Below are positions 53,050 to 60,061 of a DNA stretch of 64,000 bases, piece after piece. Source of the stretch: Oscillatoriophycideae cyanobacterium NC_groundwater_1537_Pr4_S-0.65um_50_18 (GTDB lineage: Bacteria; Cyanobacteriota; Cyanobacteriia; Elainellales; Elainellaceae); contig JACQYI010000054.1 in NCBI GenBank assembly GCA_016208305.1, forward strand, positions 186,001 through 250,000, read 5' to 3'. Position 1 is the stretch's first letter; every line of letters begins with the position of its first letter. The translations under genes were made by a program, and so were the position numbers. A model generated the notes under the pieces. It did no database searches. It was given only the letters and a program-made list of their open reading frames with translations, and had not been told where the DNA came from.

Positions 53050-53214
53050 CAGGCTCTAGAGCAGCAGGCTCATTGCCGGAGGAGAAGACTTTCGGGTTAA
53101 AATCAAGAGCGGAAATTCTAGAAGTCTAACGGGTCAGAAAACCCAGACTCTTAGCCAGAATTTTAGATGCGATCGCCGCAAGTTTCTCAACCTATCCCTT
53201 CACGACTCCGACCC

Positions 53215-53541
53215 ATGCCAACCTACCACTATGCCTTAGCCAGCCGTCGATACATCCTGGAAGAAGAACCCACCGAAGAAGTTCTAAAAGAACGCATTCG
53301 CAACTATCACGAACAGGAAAAAGAAATTGATTTTTGGCTGGTGCATCAGCCCGCTTTTTTGGAGTTGCCCGAAATGGCGGCTGTCAAAGCCAAGTGTCCT
53401 CAGCCCTCGGTGGCCATCATTTCTACGAATTCACAATTCATTACTTGGCTAAAGCTGCGGTTGGAATATGTGGCCGTTGGGCAGTTTGAGGCTCCTACCG
53501 TGGCTCTCCCCGATCCGTTGGCATCTTTAACCTCTGTGTAG
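53215..53541 (+). CDS. ycf54: Ycf54-family cyclase accessory protein
   Basis: A protein of 108 residues needed for the oxidative Mg-protoporphyrin IX monomethyl ester cyclase that makes the fifth ring of chlorophyll. It was recognised by YHYALASRRYILEEEPTEEV, EKEIDFWLVHQPAFLE, KAKCPQPSVAIISTN and FITWLKLRLEYV, which match the family along its whole length. The frame is open to 53167, but the ATG at 53215 corresponds to the family N terminus (MPTYHYALAS). No other chlorophyll gene is adjacent. Confidence 0.93.
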   Translation: MPTYHYALASRRYILEEEPTEEVLKERIRNYHEQEKEIDFWLVHQPAFLELPEMAAVKAKCPQPSVAIISTNSQFITWLKLRLEYVAVGQFEAPTVALPDPLASLTSV

Positions 53542-53666
53542 TTGAGCCGCTAGATGTGGGGCAGGTTTGACGCCAGCCCTATCTCCGGTTCACGCTGCCA
53601 TAGTTCGTCTGGGGTTGCAGTCTGCCATTACTTACCTACTCCAAGACCCACCCAAGGAATGACGCT

Positions 53667-54515
53667 ATGGGGTTTTCTCGCTCTCAATCGCTTACTTCTC
53701 AATCCTTTTTGCAGCAAAATACTGTGCCAAATAGACGCTGGTTGGGTTCGATCGCGGGTTCTGCGCTGAGCCTCTTCATGTTCGGGATACCTATGGCGGC
53801 ATCTCTGAACCTGTGGACACAACCCGCAGCGGCTCAGGCTTTGCCCACCTGCCAGCCTCCCCGACCAGATCAGTTTTTGCTGCTGGTTCTAGATCAGCGA
53901 TCAGACACACAAACACAGCTCCAAAAGCTGCTGCCCGAAAGTGCCGTCTTGACTGCCTGCGACTACCTCAGCAATAGCGTTGTGCGGGTAGAAGGCTTTT
54001 CGAGTGCCGAGATTGCCGATGCCTGGGCGAAATACATCAGCGATCGGATTGGGCTTCAGGCTTTCGTGGCGCGCTCATCCAATTCAGCGATCGTGACGAC
54101 GCCCACCCTGTCTCAGCCACAGAATCCGAATCAGAATCCGGCTCAAAGTCCAGCTCAGCCAGCCTCACCTGGAAATACAGCACCGGGAAATACAGCACCG
54201 GGAAATACAACACCGGGAAATACGAGTTCGTCTAGCTCCGCGCCAGCCACCTATAGTCCTCAGCCGTTGGGTGCAGGCTATGCGGTGTTGGTCAACTACT
54301 TCAACCGACCCGAAGTGGCAACGGATATTAGGCAAATTACGACTGGATCGGTCGGCTTGGTGGCCTATAACCAATATCCTTATTTACTGGCTATTCACAC
54401 CAGCAGCGAAGGCGCAGCGGCAGACCTGCTCAAGACTCTCAGCGATCGAGGCTTTACAGTCGTGATTGTAGACAGCCGCCGCGTCATGCTGCTTAAACAA
54501 GATGTGGCAAATTAA
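53667..54515 (+). CDS. Exported hypothetical protein with PGNT repeat linker
   Basis: A 282-residue protein. A hydrophobic segment (SIAGSALSLFMFGIPMAASLNL, about 29-50) predicts export or anchoring, with possible cleavage after PAAAQA. A first globular part (about 62-135, LLLVLDQRSDTQTQLQKLL) and a second (about 195-275, AGYAVLVNYFNRPEVATDI) resemble each other and SPOR-type folds, both being strand-helix-strand with a similar VEGFSSAEIADAW/TSSEGAAADLLK helix. They are joined by a Pro/Asn/Gln linker with PGNTA repeats. I do not recognise a named family. A role in peptidoglycan binding is possible but unproven. Confidence 0.7.
   Translation: MGFSRSQSLTSQSFLQQNTVPNRRWLGSIAGSALSLFMFGIPMAASLNLWTQPAAAQALPTCQPPRPDQFLLLVLDQRSDTQTQLQKLLPESAVLTACDYLSNSVVRVEGFSSAEIADAWAKYISDRIGLQAFVARSSNSAIVTTPTLSQPQNPNQNPAQSPAQPASPGNTAPGNTAPGNTTPGNTSSSSSAPATYSPQPLGAGYAVLVNYFNRPEVATDIRQITTGSVGLVAYNQYPYLLAIHTSSEGAAADLLKTLSDRGFTVVIVDSRRVMLLKQDVAN
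54171..54224 (+). repeat. 15-bp tandem repeat, 3.6 copies
   Basis: Units ggaaatacagcaccg (three full copies, one base changed in the third, plus a partial) encode the PGNTA linker. Length changes would remain in frame. Confidence 0.85.
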
Positions 54516-54540
54516 ATCGGCCTAATGGGTGGGTAAGCCG

Positions 54541-55008
54541 TCAATAGGTAGGTGCGGCAATCCACGAAACCACAATCCCAAGAATAGAACCTGCAACGAC
54601 CTGGACAGGGGTATGTCCTAGCAGCTCTTTCAGGCGAGCTTCATTAAATGTAGGATTTTCGTGAAAGAGTTCATCCATCATTTGGTTGAGGATGCGTGCC
54701 TGCTTGCCCGCAGCCTGCCGTACTCCGGCAGCGTCATACATCACAATAATGGCGAAACAGAAGGCCAGCGCAAAGTCGCCGCTGTCCCAGCCTGCCGTTT
54801 GGCCAATACCCGTAGCGAGAGAAGTCACCAGAGCCGAGTGGGCACTGGGCATGCCCCCTGTTTCCACCAGCGTTCGGAAGTTAACTTTGCCATGCCACAC
54901 CAGCTCAACAATGACTTTCAGAACTTGAGCTAAGAGGCAAGAAAAAATTGCAATTAATAAAATATGGTTATTCAGGATGTCGGGAAAGTCCTGCATGGTG
55001 AGATTCAA
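54541..55008 (-). CDS. Divergent PAP2-family membrane protein (DUF212)
   Basis: A 155-residue integral membrane protein of the DUF212 group, distantly related to PAP2 acid phosphatases. GGMPSAHSALVTSLATGIG carries the conserved histidine of the phosphatase-like motif, and VMYDAAGVRQAAGKQARILN the other family signature, with ELLGHTPVQVVAGSILG near the C terminus. About four helices are predicted. It is the last gene of a minus-strand operon after crtE (35 bp gap), so it may dephosphorylate an isoprenoid diphosphate, but this is inference from position. Confidence 0.88.
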   Translation of the reverse strand: MNLTMQDFPDILNNHILLIAIFSCLLAQVLKVIVELVWHGKVNFRTLVETGGMPSAHSALVTSLATGIGQTAGWDSGDFALAFCFAIIVMYDAAGVRQAAGKQARILNQMMDELFHENPTFNEARLKELLGHTPVQVVAGSILGIVVSWIAAPTY

Positions 55009-55043
55009 AAATTTGAAAGGGAATGGAGGGATGAGAACAAAGC

Positions 55044-55970
55044 CTAGTGTTTTCGGGCGGTGATGTATTCTGCGATCGCCATAAGCGGTTGAGCCTTCTC
55101 ACCAAAGTCAGCAATTTCGGCTTTTGCCTCTAAAACAAGCTGGCTCGCCTGCCGCTGCGACTCTTCAATCCCCCAAAAGCTGGGATAAGTCGCTTTTTGC
55201 GCCTGAAGATCTTTGCCTGCCGTTTTGCCTAATTCTTCCTGAGTTGCGGTGATGTCTAGCACATCATCAATGATTTGAAATGCCAAGCCGATGTTTTGCG
55301 CATAGCGAGACAGCCGTTGCAGATCGGTTTCAGTGGCGCTGGCCAATATGGCTCCACACACCACCGAGGCTTCTAGCAGCGCTCCAGTCTTGTGCCGATG
55401 GATAAAGTTAAGCGTTTCTAGCGTCACATCTGGATTGCCCTCAGAGTCTAAGTCTACAACCTGACCGCCCACCAAACCCGCTGCGCCCACCGCGCGACCC
55501 AGCTTGGCAATGACCTGAAGAACCTGGGCAGGAGGCACTTGGCGAGTCTGAACCGCAATAAACTCAAAGGCGTAGGCTAACAGCCCATCCCCGGCCAAAA
55601 TCGCAATATCTTCGCCATAGACCTTGTGATTGGTCAGCTTGCCCCGGCGGTAGTCGTCGTTATCCATCGCGGGCAAGTCATCATGGATCAAAGACATGGT
55701 GTGGATCATTTCTAGAGCACAGGCCGTCGGCATCGCCATGTCAGATGTGCCGCCCACCAGCTCACAGGTGGCAAGACAAAGAATGGGACGCAGCCGCTTG
55801 CCGCCCGCCATGAGGGAATACCGCATCGCCTCGTAAATTTTTTCGGGATAGGTGACAGCGATCGCCTGTTCCAAGGCGGATTCTACTTGAGCCTGCTGCT
55901 GTTTTAAATACCCTGACAGGTCAAAGGCTGGTGTAGCCGTCACCCTACCTTGATTGGTTGTACTCGTCAT
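55044..55970 (-). CDS. crtE: Geranylgeranyl diphosphate synthase
   Basis: A 308-residue trans-prenyltransferase that extends farnesyl-type diphosphates to GGPP for carotenoids, phytyl tails and quinones. The first aspartate-rich motif is [15 protein letters not shown], the second is [11 protein letters not shown], and GGKRLRP near residue 56 binds isopentenyl diphosphate. The positions before the first motif ([11 protein letters not shown]) are consistent with a C20 product, though chain length cannot be proved by eye. It lies 13 bp after folD in the same operon. Confidence 0.93.
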   Translation of the reverse strand: MTSTTNQGRVTATPAFDLSGYLKQQQAQVESALEQAIAVTYPEKIYEAMRYSLMAGGKRLRPILCLATCELVGGTSDMAMPTACALEMIHTMSLIHDDLPAMDNDDYRRGKLTNHKVYGEDIAILAGDGLLAYAFEFIAVQTRQVPPAQVLQVIAKLGRAVGAAGLVGGQVVDLDSEGNPDVTLETLNFIHRHKTGALLEASVVCGAILASATETDLQRLSRYAQNIGLAFQIIDDVLDITATQEELGKTAGKDLQAQKATYPSFWGIEESQRQASQLVLEAKAEIADFGEKAQPLMAIAEYITARKH

Positions 55971-55983
55971 CTCCTCATCTCCC

Positions 55984-56850
55984 CTAAAGCGCTAAACGTT
56001 GGCGATAGCTCCATACTGTATTGTGCAACAGCATGGTGACAGTCATCGGCCCAATCCCACCTGGAACCGGAGTAATCCACTCGGCAATTTCTTGAACCGT
56101 GTCAAATTGCACATCTCCAACCAACCGAGACTTGCCGTCAGCCGCCGTCACCCGGTTAATGCCAACATCAATCACCACCGCTCCTGGCTTAACCATATCG
56201 GGGGTGACTAGCTCTGTTTTGCCGATCGCAGTCACAAGAATATCGGCACTGCGCGCCGTTGCCGCCAGATCAGGCGTCCGAGAATGGGCGATCGTCACGG
56301 TTGCGTTGGCTTCGAGCAGCATTAGCGCCAGCGGTTTGCCCACCAAAATGCTGCGTCCAATCACCACGGCATGTTTGCCCTGAGGCGCGATCGCATATTC
56401 TTCGAGCAGCCGCATGACGCCAGCAGGCGTACAGCTGCGTAGTCCTGTTTCTCCCCGGACGAGCCGCCCCATATTCACCGGGTGCAGCCCGTCTGCATCT
56501 TTGTCGGGGTCAATTTGGTTGAGCAGCGCCACAGAATCGAGATGATCTGGCAGGGGCAGCTGTACTAGAATGCCATCGACGCGATCGTCTTGGTTAAGAG
56601 CCTGAATTCTCTGCGTTAGCTCTGCCTCAGAGGTGTCTGTGGGTAAATGAGTGCCATAGGAGGCAATACCGACCCGTTCACAAGCTTTTTCTTTGCCTCG
56701 CACATAGGCCGCACTCGCAGGATTATCGCCCACCATGAGCACTGCTAGACCCGGAGGCCGACCTGCCTTGACTTGCAGCATTTTGACCTGCTCAGTCAAT
56801 TCTGTTTGAATTCGAGCGGCAAGAGCCTTGCCATCCAGTAAACCCGCCAT
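55984..56850 (-). CDS. folD: Methylenetetrahydrofolate dehydrogenase/cyclohydrolase
   Basis: A 288-residue bifunctional enzyme interconverting methylene-, methenyl- and formyl-tetrahydrofolate with NADP. The catalytic Lys is in [16 protein letters not shown], and [25 protein letters not shown] and [17 protein letters not shown] are the standard signatures, followed by [18 protein letters not shown] at the C terminus. It is the first gene of the folD-crtE-DUF212 operon. Confidence 0.97.
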   Translation of the reverse strand: MAGLLDGKALAARIQTELTEQVKMLQVKAGRPPGLAVLMVGDNPASAAYVRGKEKACERVGIASYGTHLPTDTSEAELTQRIQALNQDDRVDGILVQLPLPDHLDSVALLNQIDPDKDADGLHPVNMGRLVRGETGLRSCTPAGVMRLLEEYAIAPQGKHAVVIGRSILVGKPLALMLLEANATVTIAHSRTPDLAATARSADILVTAIGKTELVTPDMVKPGAVVIDVGINRVTAADGKSRLVGDVQFDTVQEIAEWITPVPGGIGPMTVTMLLHNTVWSYRQRLAL

Positions 56851-56994
56851 ACTTTTAGCTTTGCTTGACCAACCGAACCTACTAATTTTGCTTGATTAAC
56901 GAGAAAGTGCCACCCTTATTCATCTAAAATTCTTCAATTTAAACCCAACCCTGCAAACTTTGAGTGGGGAGGTGCTTACGTTCAGCCTCCTGTA

Positions 56995-57834
56995 TCACCG
57001 ATCGCCCTGTGCAATTGGCTGCTTCGACTGCAAATTGAAGCGGCACCCCTCCGTCAAAATATGGAGCTTGACGCCAAACACCGACATAGGCTGACGATCG
57101 GTAATGCAGTCTAAGTTGTTGTGCGTCACGGTCGAATCATCGACCACCGTTACCGAGCCTTCACCCAAGACGCGAAACTCAGTCCCCTGAATGACGATCG
57201 CCGTATTTTCATCAATCCCCACGCCAATCATAGCGGGATCGAGCAGCAAGGCCGCCAGCAGTCGCCCTAATCGCCCTCGTTGGGCAAAATGCTGGTCAAG
57301 CACCATCCCCCGCACAAACCCCATGCCGGGGCCTAGCGTCACCGTATCGCCGCGCGGACTGGTTTCTGACTCACCCCGGACAATCATCCGTTCGGGCATG
57401 ATGGCCGCACCTGCGCTAGTTCCGGCAATCACCACGCCTTCGAGATAGCGTTTGCTAATGGCATCATCTAGCAGCGTGTGCTTGATCGACTCTACAATCC
57501 GCGCCTGATTGCCGCCTGTAAAAAAAATGCCTGTGGCCTTGCCGATCGCCCGTACCGCGACAAACTGATTGGCATCTGCCTGTTCTCGCGTATCCACGAC
57601 CTGCACATCGGCGGCTCCTAGCGATCTAAACACATCAATATAGGTTTCGCCCGCCTCTTCTGGTTCGCTAGTGGCAGCAGTCAGCACCACAATTTGCGCC
57701 TTTCGGCCTCCCGCTAGGCCAATAAACTCGCGCAAAATCTGGCAATCTTCATCGCGATCTTCTGCGCCACCAATGATCACCAGCGCCCCTTGCGAGGCAT
57801 CCAATCCTACTTCAGCTTTGTTTAACGGCTCCAT
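56995..57834 (-). CDS. cphB: Cyanophycinase
   Basis: A 279-residue serine exopeptidase (S51 family) that cleaves cyanophycin to beta-Asp-Arg dipeptides in nitrogen remobilisation. The nucleophile elbow GTSAGAAIMPERM, the N-terminal LVIIGGAEDRDEDCQIL, FFTGGNQARI, and the C-terminal GIDENTAIVIQG are typical. In many cyanobacteria cphA (cyanophycin synthetase) is next to cphB. Here the neighbours are folD and a transglycosylase, so cphA must be elsewhere if present. Confidence 0.95.
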   Translation of the reverse strand: MEPLNKAEVGLDASQGALVIIGGAEDRDEDCQILREFIGLAGGRKAQIVVLTAATSEPEEAGETYIDVFRSLGAADVQVVDTREQADANQFVAVRAIGKATGIFFTGGNQARIVESIKHTLLDDAISKRYLEGVVIAGTSAGAAIMPERMIVRGESETSPRGDTVTLGPGMGFVRGMVLDQHFAQRGRLGRLLAALLLDPAMIGVGIDENTAIVIQGTEFRVLGEGSVTVVDDSTVTHNNLDCITDRQPMSVFGVKLHILTEGCRFNLQSKQPIAQGDR

Positions 57835-57955
57835 TTTCTCCTTATTTTCCGCAGCTTGTTCCAGTTACAGGATTGTGCCTCAAGGACGCTCTATTTCTGA
57901 GCAGAAATTCCTGGGCGCTTCTTCCAAAAAATAGCAGGTCTAGCACATGATCCTG

Positions 57956-58663
57956 TTACAGCCTATTCAGGTAATCGATCCCAAGCTGCTGCATTTGCTG
58001 CAAAATCCAATCTTGACGCTCTAGCACCGTTGCCGAAGGTTGATCGACCCGATACAGCTCAGGCCCAGGCAAAACGGCTGCTAAGAGCGCCGCTTCTTCG
58101 GGGATTAACTCGCTAGCTGGCCTAGCAAAAAATCGCTGACTGGCGGCTTCTACCCCAAACAGGCGATCGCCAAACTGTGCCACGTTAAGGTAAACCTCTA
58201 AAATTCGCTGCTTTGACCACAGCAGTTCTAGCAGCACGGTAAACCAGGCTTCGAGCACCTTGCGACCCAGGCTCCGTCCTGACCAGAGGTAAAGATTTTT
58301 GGCGACCTGCTGGCTAATGGTACTGGCACCCCGTAAGTCACCCCCCTGCTGATAGTCTTCGATCGCTTCCTGCAACGCATCAATATCAAACCCGTGATGG
58401 TTGGGGAACTGCTGATCTTCAGCCGCAACTGCTGCCAGCGCCATATCCGGCGCAATCTGGCTATAGGGCTGCCAGCGGTAGTCATACAGCCGCACCTGAC
58501 CGCCCTGAACCATAGACTGCACCATAAAGCTGGAGGTCGGCGGCGGCAACCAGCGCCAGGGCAACACCAGCAAAACTGAGAGAATGAGGCAGGCGATCGC
58601 CACTTTGACTAAGAGCGACAGCAGCCAGCGCAGCCAGGATTTGTGACGTTTGCGATTTACCAC
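57956..58663 (-). CDS. Monofunctional peptidoglycan glycosyltransferase-like protein
   Basis: A 235-residue GT51-family protein that polymerises lipid II into glycan strands, without a transpeptidase domain (compare MtgA). One membrane anchor lies at about 13-38 (LLVKVAIACLILSVLLVLPW). The catalytic EDQQFPNHHGFD carries the general base Glu. RGASTISQQVAKNLYLW, KQRILEVYLNVAQFGDRLFGVEAA and EAALLAAVLPGP are the remaining GT51 motifs. A divergent small gene pair lies upstream. Confidence 0.92.
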   Translation of the reverse strand: MVNRKRHKSWLRWLLSLLVKVAIACLILSVLLVLPWRWLPPPTSSFMVQSMVQGGQVRLYDYRWQPYSQIAPDMALAAVAAEDQQFPNHHGFDIDALQEAIEDYQQGGDLRGASTISQQVAKNLYLWSGRSLGRKVLEAWFTVLLELLWSKQRILEVYLNVAQFGDRLFGVEAASQRFFARPASELIPEEAALLAAVLPGPELYRVDQPSATVLERQDWILQQMQQLGIDYLNRL

Positions 58664-58759
58664 CGATCGGACTCAGCCCCATTCAAAGCACCCTAAAGAT
58701 AGCGCGAGTTCAAAACGATTGCCCATGAATTGCTGGAGGCATAAGCAAACCAGGTTGGG

Positions 58760-58803
58760 GCGATCGCACCTCTGAGAGTCTAGCGAAAGACTTTGAGATA
58801 CGC
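58760..58803. repeat. 44-bp repeat, left copy
   Basis: Shares its first 17 bases (GCGATCGCACCTCTGAG) and last 16 bases (AGACTTTGAGATACGC) exactly with the copy at 59317-59360, in the same orientation and with the same length. The two copies bracket the ribbon-helix-helix gene pair. Confidence 0.85.
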
Positions 58804-58818
58804 GATCGCCGTTTTTCT

Positions 58819-58944
58819 TTATGGCGATCGCCGTTCTGCCTTGCTGAGAATCACCAGGGCTTTATCGATGTCTCGAATCTTGATTCCTCGTAAGGCAGCC
58901 AGGATCGCTTTAATCAAAGCGACTTCATCGTCACTCAGCACCAT
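58819..58944 (-). CDS. 41-residue protein divergent from RHH gene
   Basis: A short ORF (MVLSDDEVALIKAILAALRG at its start, ending KAERRSP) with an excellent AAGGAG 8 bp before its ATG. The sequence is one or two amphipathic helices, weakly acidic at the start and basic in the middle. It is divergent from the ribbon-helix-helix gene and shares the GACGTTA operator region, which suggests a small two-gene module. I do not recognise a family. A toxin, antitoxin or adaptor role is possible but not shown. Confidence 0.6.
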   Translation of the reverse strand: MVLSDDEVALIKAILAALRGIKIRDIDKALVILSKAERRSP

Positions 58945-58964
58945 AAACGCAGCTCCTTTATTTT

Positions 58965-58990
58965 GACGTTAGTTGACGTTATTTAACGTC
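58965..58990. promoter_or_regulatory. GACGTTA operator
   Basis: GACGTTA at 58965-58971 and 58975-58981 (10 bp apart), then the inverted copy TAACGTC at 58984-58990, which forms a perfect 7-bp inverted repeat with the second copy around a 2-bp centre. A degenerate TAACGCT follows at 58994, and GACGTC occurs at 59044. This is typical spacing for ribbon-helix-helix dimers side by side on DNA, so it is probably the autoregulatory operator of the pair. Confidence 0.65.
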
Positions 58991-59061
58991 CTATAACGCT
59001 ATCACATTGCGATAGCAGCGTTCTACAATCTTTATGAACTTTTGACGTCATCTGGTACTAC

Positions 59062-59226
59062 GTGGCTACAGACAAAGACAGAATTACCGTTTATTTACCG
59101 TCAGGACTGCGTGAGCGAATCTCACAGTTGGCTGAACAAGATAAACGGTCTGTGAGCGCCACGATCGAAATTTTGCTGTTGAAAGCAATAGAAGCGATGG
59201 ACAATGAACAGCAAAAAAAGCCCTAG
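59062..59226 (+). CDS. Ribbon-helix-helix DNA-binding protein
   Basis: A 54-residue protein of the CopG/Arc class. RITVYLPSGLRERISQLAEQ gives the DNA-binding strand (RITVYLP) and first helix. DKRSVSATIEILLLKAIEAM gives the turn and second helix. It starts at a GTG, and no good Shine-Dalgarno is visible. The size and layout match antitoxins and plasmid copy-number repressors. It is divergent from the 41-residue gene across 117 bp containing GACGTTA operator repeats and a GCTATC/GATAGC inverted repeat (58998-59016). Confidence 0.78.
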   Translation: MATDKDRITVYLPSGLRERISQLAEQDKRSVSATIEILLLKAIEAMDNEQQKKP

Positions 59227-59316
59227 AAATTGGGCTTAGGCAAATGTTTCAACAGCGTTCACGAGTGCTGCGTTAGCAAACCGCTACAATTTTTCCATAA
59301 TTGTCTGCTTGGACTG

Positions 59317-59360
59317 GCGATCGCACCTCTGAGTATTCGGTGAGAGACTTTGAGATACGC
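59317..59360. repeat. 44-bp repeat, right copy
   Basis: Identical ends to the copy at 58760-58803, with 11 diverged central bases. It runs directly into the region leading to the 42-bp array. Confidence 0.85.
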
Positions 59361-59445
59361 CATTGCACCCCGAAGCTTCAAGCGCGATGGTCTGAGGTGG
59401 GCGATCGCACCTTCAACCTTCAAGTGCGATGCTCTGAGTTACAAC

Positions 59446-59613
59446 GGTGAATCTTTTCGCTGGGTGGGTGATGGTTTTAGTTACAGTGATGAATGTTTTC
59501 GCTGGGTGAGCGATCGTTTTGGGTGCGACGGTGAATCTTTTTGCTGGGTGGGCGATGCTCTGAGGTGCGACGGTGAAACTTTTCGCTGGGTGGGCGATTG
59601 TTTTAGGTGCAAC
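59446..59613. repeat. 42-bp tandem repeat array, first copy
   Basis: Four units of 42 bp (starting 59446, 59488, 59530, 59572), each close to the opening GGTGAATCTTTTCGCTGGGT and ending near GGTGCGAC. The lead-in (from about 59375, CAAGCGCGATGGTCTGAGG and the HIP1-containing GCGATCGCACCTTCAACC) is also repeated at the window end. Reading frames run through it on both strands because 42 is a multiple of 3, but these have no gene-like features. Confidence 0.9.
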
Positions 59614-59679
59614 GCCGAACTTCCGAGAATGCCGCGCGATGCTGAAAGATTCGTGCAGCATTCTTTCATCAGGGTTGCT

Positions 59680-59880
59680 TTACTTACGATCTTGCTCGTT
59701 TTTATCCTGATCATCAAGCGTTGCAAAAATAGCGGTAGCTCCGGCGATCGCGATGGTGTTGGCAGTGTTTCCAAGTTGTTTTTGCATCTCGGTGGGGTTA
59801 GGTAGATTAGCCACAGAAAGGCTGATGCTGGTAGCAAAAGTGGTGATGGTAGCGGCGAGAGCGAGAAGCGTCTTTTTCAT
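59680..59880 (-). CDS. Small secreted hypothetical protein
   Basis: A 66-residue protein with a clear signal peptide (MKKTLLALAATITTFATSIS, cleavage near SVA-N) and a mature part of about 40 residues ending in the charged tail DDQDKNEQDRK. A short hydrophobic AGATAIFATL segment precedes the tail. It is divergent from the NACHT gene and shares its 160-bp control region. No family was recognised. If real, it would be a secreted or membrane-associated peptide linked to the NACHT module. Confidence 0.5.
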   Translation of the reverse strand: MKKTLLALAATITTFATSISLSVANLPNPTEMQKQLGNTANTIAIAGATAIFATLDDQDKNEQDRK

Positions 59881-59934
59881 AATTGAACACCTGGTAAACT
59901 TGCTCCTAGCTTGCCAAAGCCTTATAGCGCATGC

Positions 59935-59992
59935 TGTTCAAGGCTTGTTCAGCCAGTGTTCAAGATTGTTCACGAATGTCCAAATTTGTCCA
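59935..59992 (+). promoter_or_regulatory. Six helically phased TGTTCA/TGTCCA boxes
   Basis: TGTTCA at 59935, 59946, 59957 and 59967, then TGTCCA at 59977 and 59987, giving spacings of 11, 11, 10, 10 and 10 bp. All boxes lie on one face of the helix, ending 28 bp before the leader ATG of the NACHT gene. One inverted copy (TGAACA, 59884-59889) stands beside the start of the divergent small gene. It looks like a cooperative operator. Confidence 0.7.
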
Positions 59993-60019
59993 TGTAGATA
60001 GAATGGCGAGGAGGTTCTA

Positions 60020-60061
60020 ATGACGGAGCAGCGGGAGGAATGGAACGATCGCGAAAACTAA
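60020..60061 (+). CDS. Possible 13-residue leader peptide overlapping NACHT start
   Basis: ATG at 60020 follows a perfect AGGAGG (60009-60014) with 5-bp spacing and encodes MTEQREEWNDREN before TAA at 60059-60061. It overlaps the NACHT start codon (60040) in another frame. The NACHT ATG itself has only an abutting GGAGGA. A short leader that couples translation is plausible, but so is a spurious ORF. Confidence 0.4.
   Translation: MTEQREEWNDREN

Noticed and set aside
59446-59613. CRISPR array
   Set aside because: The 42-bp units are contiguous with no unique spacers and vary throughout their length. This is a minisatellite-type tandem repeat.
59350-59805. 151-residue plus-strand protein with 14-residue repeats, and an 82-residue minus-strand one
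   Set aside because: Both frames are open only because the repeat period is a multiple of 3. They overlap, lack ribosome sites, and the related array at 63864 has an in-frame stop.
59935-59992. Iterons of a replication origin
   Set aside because: The phased repeats could suggest a plasmid-type origin, but no replication initiator gene or AT-rich unwinding region is nearby. They sit just upstream of the NACHT gene, so an operator fits better.
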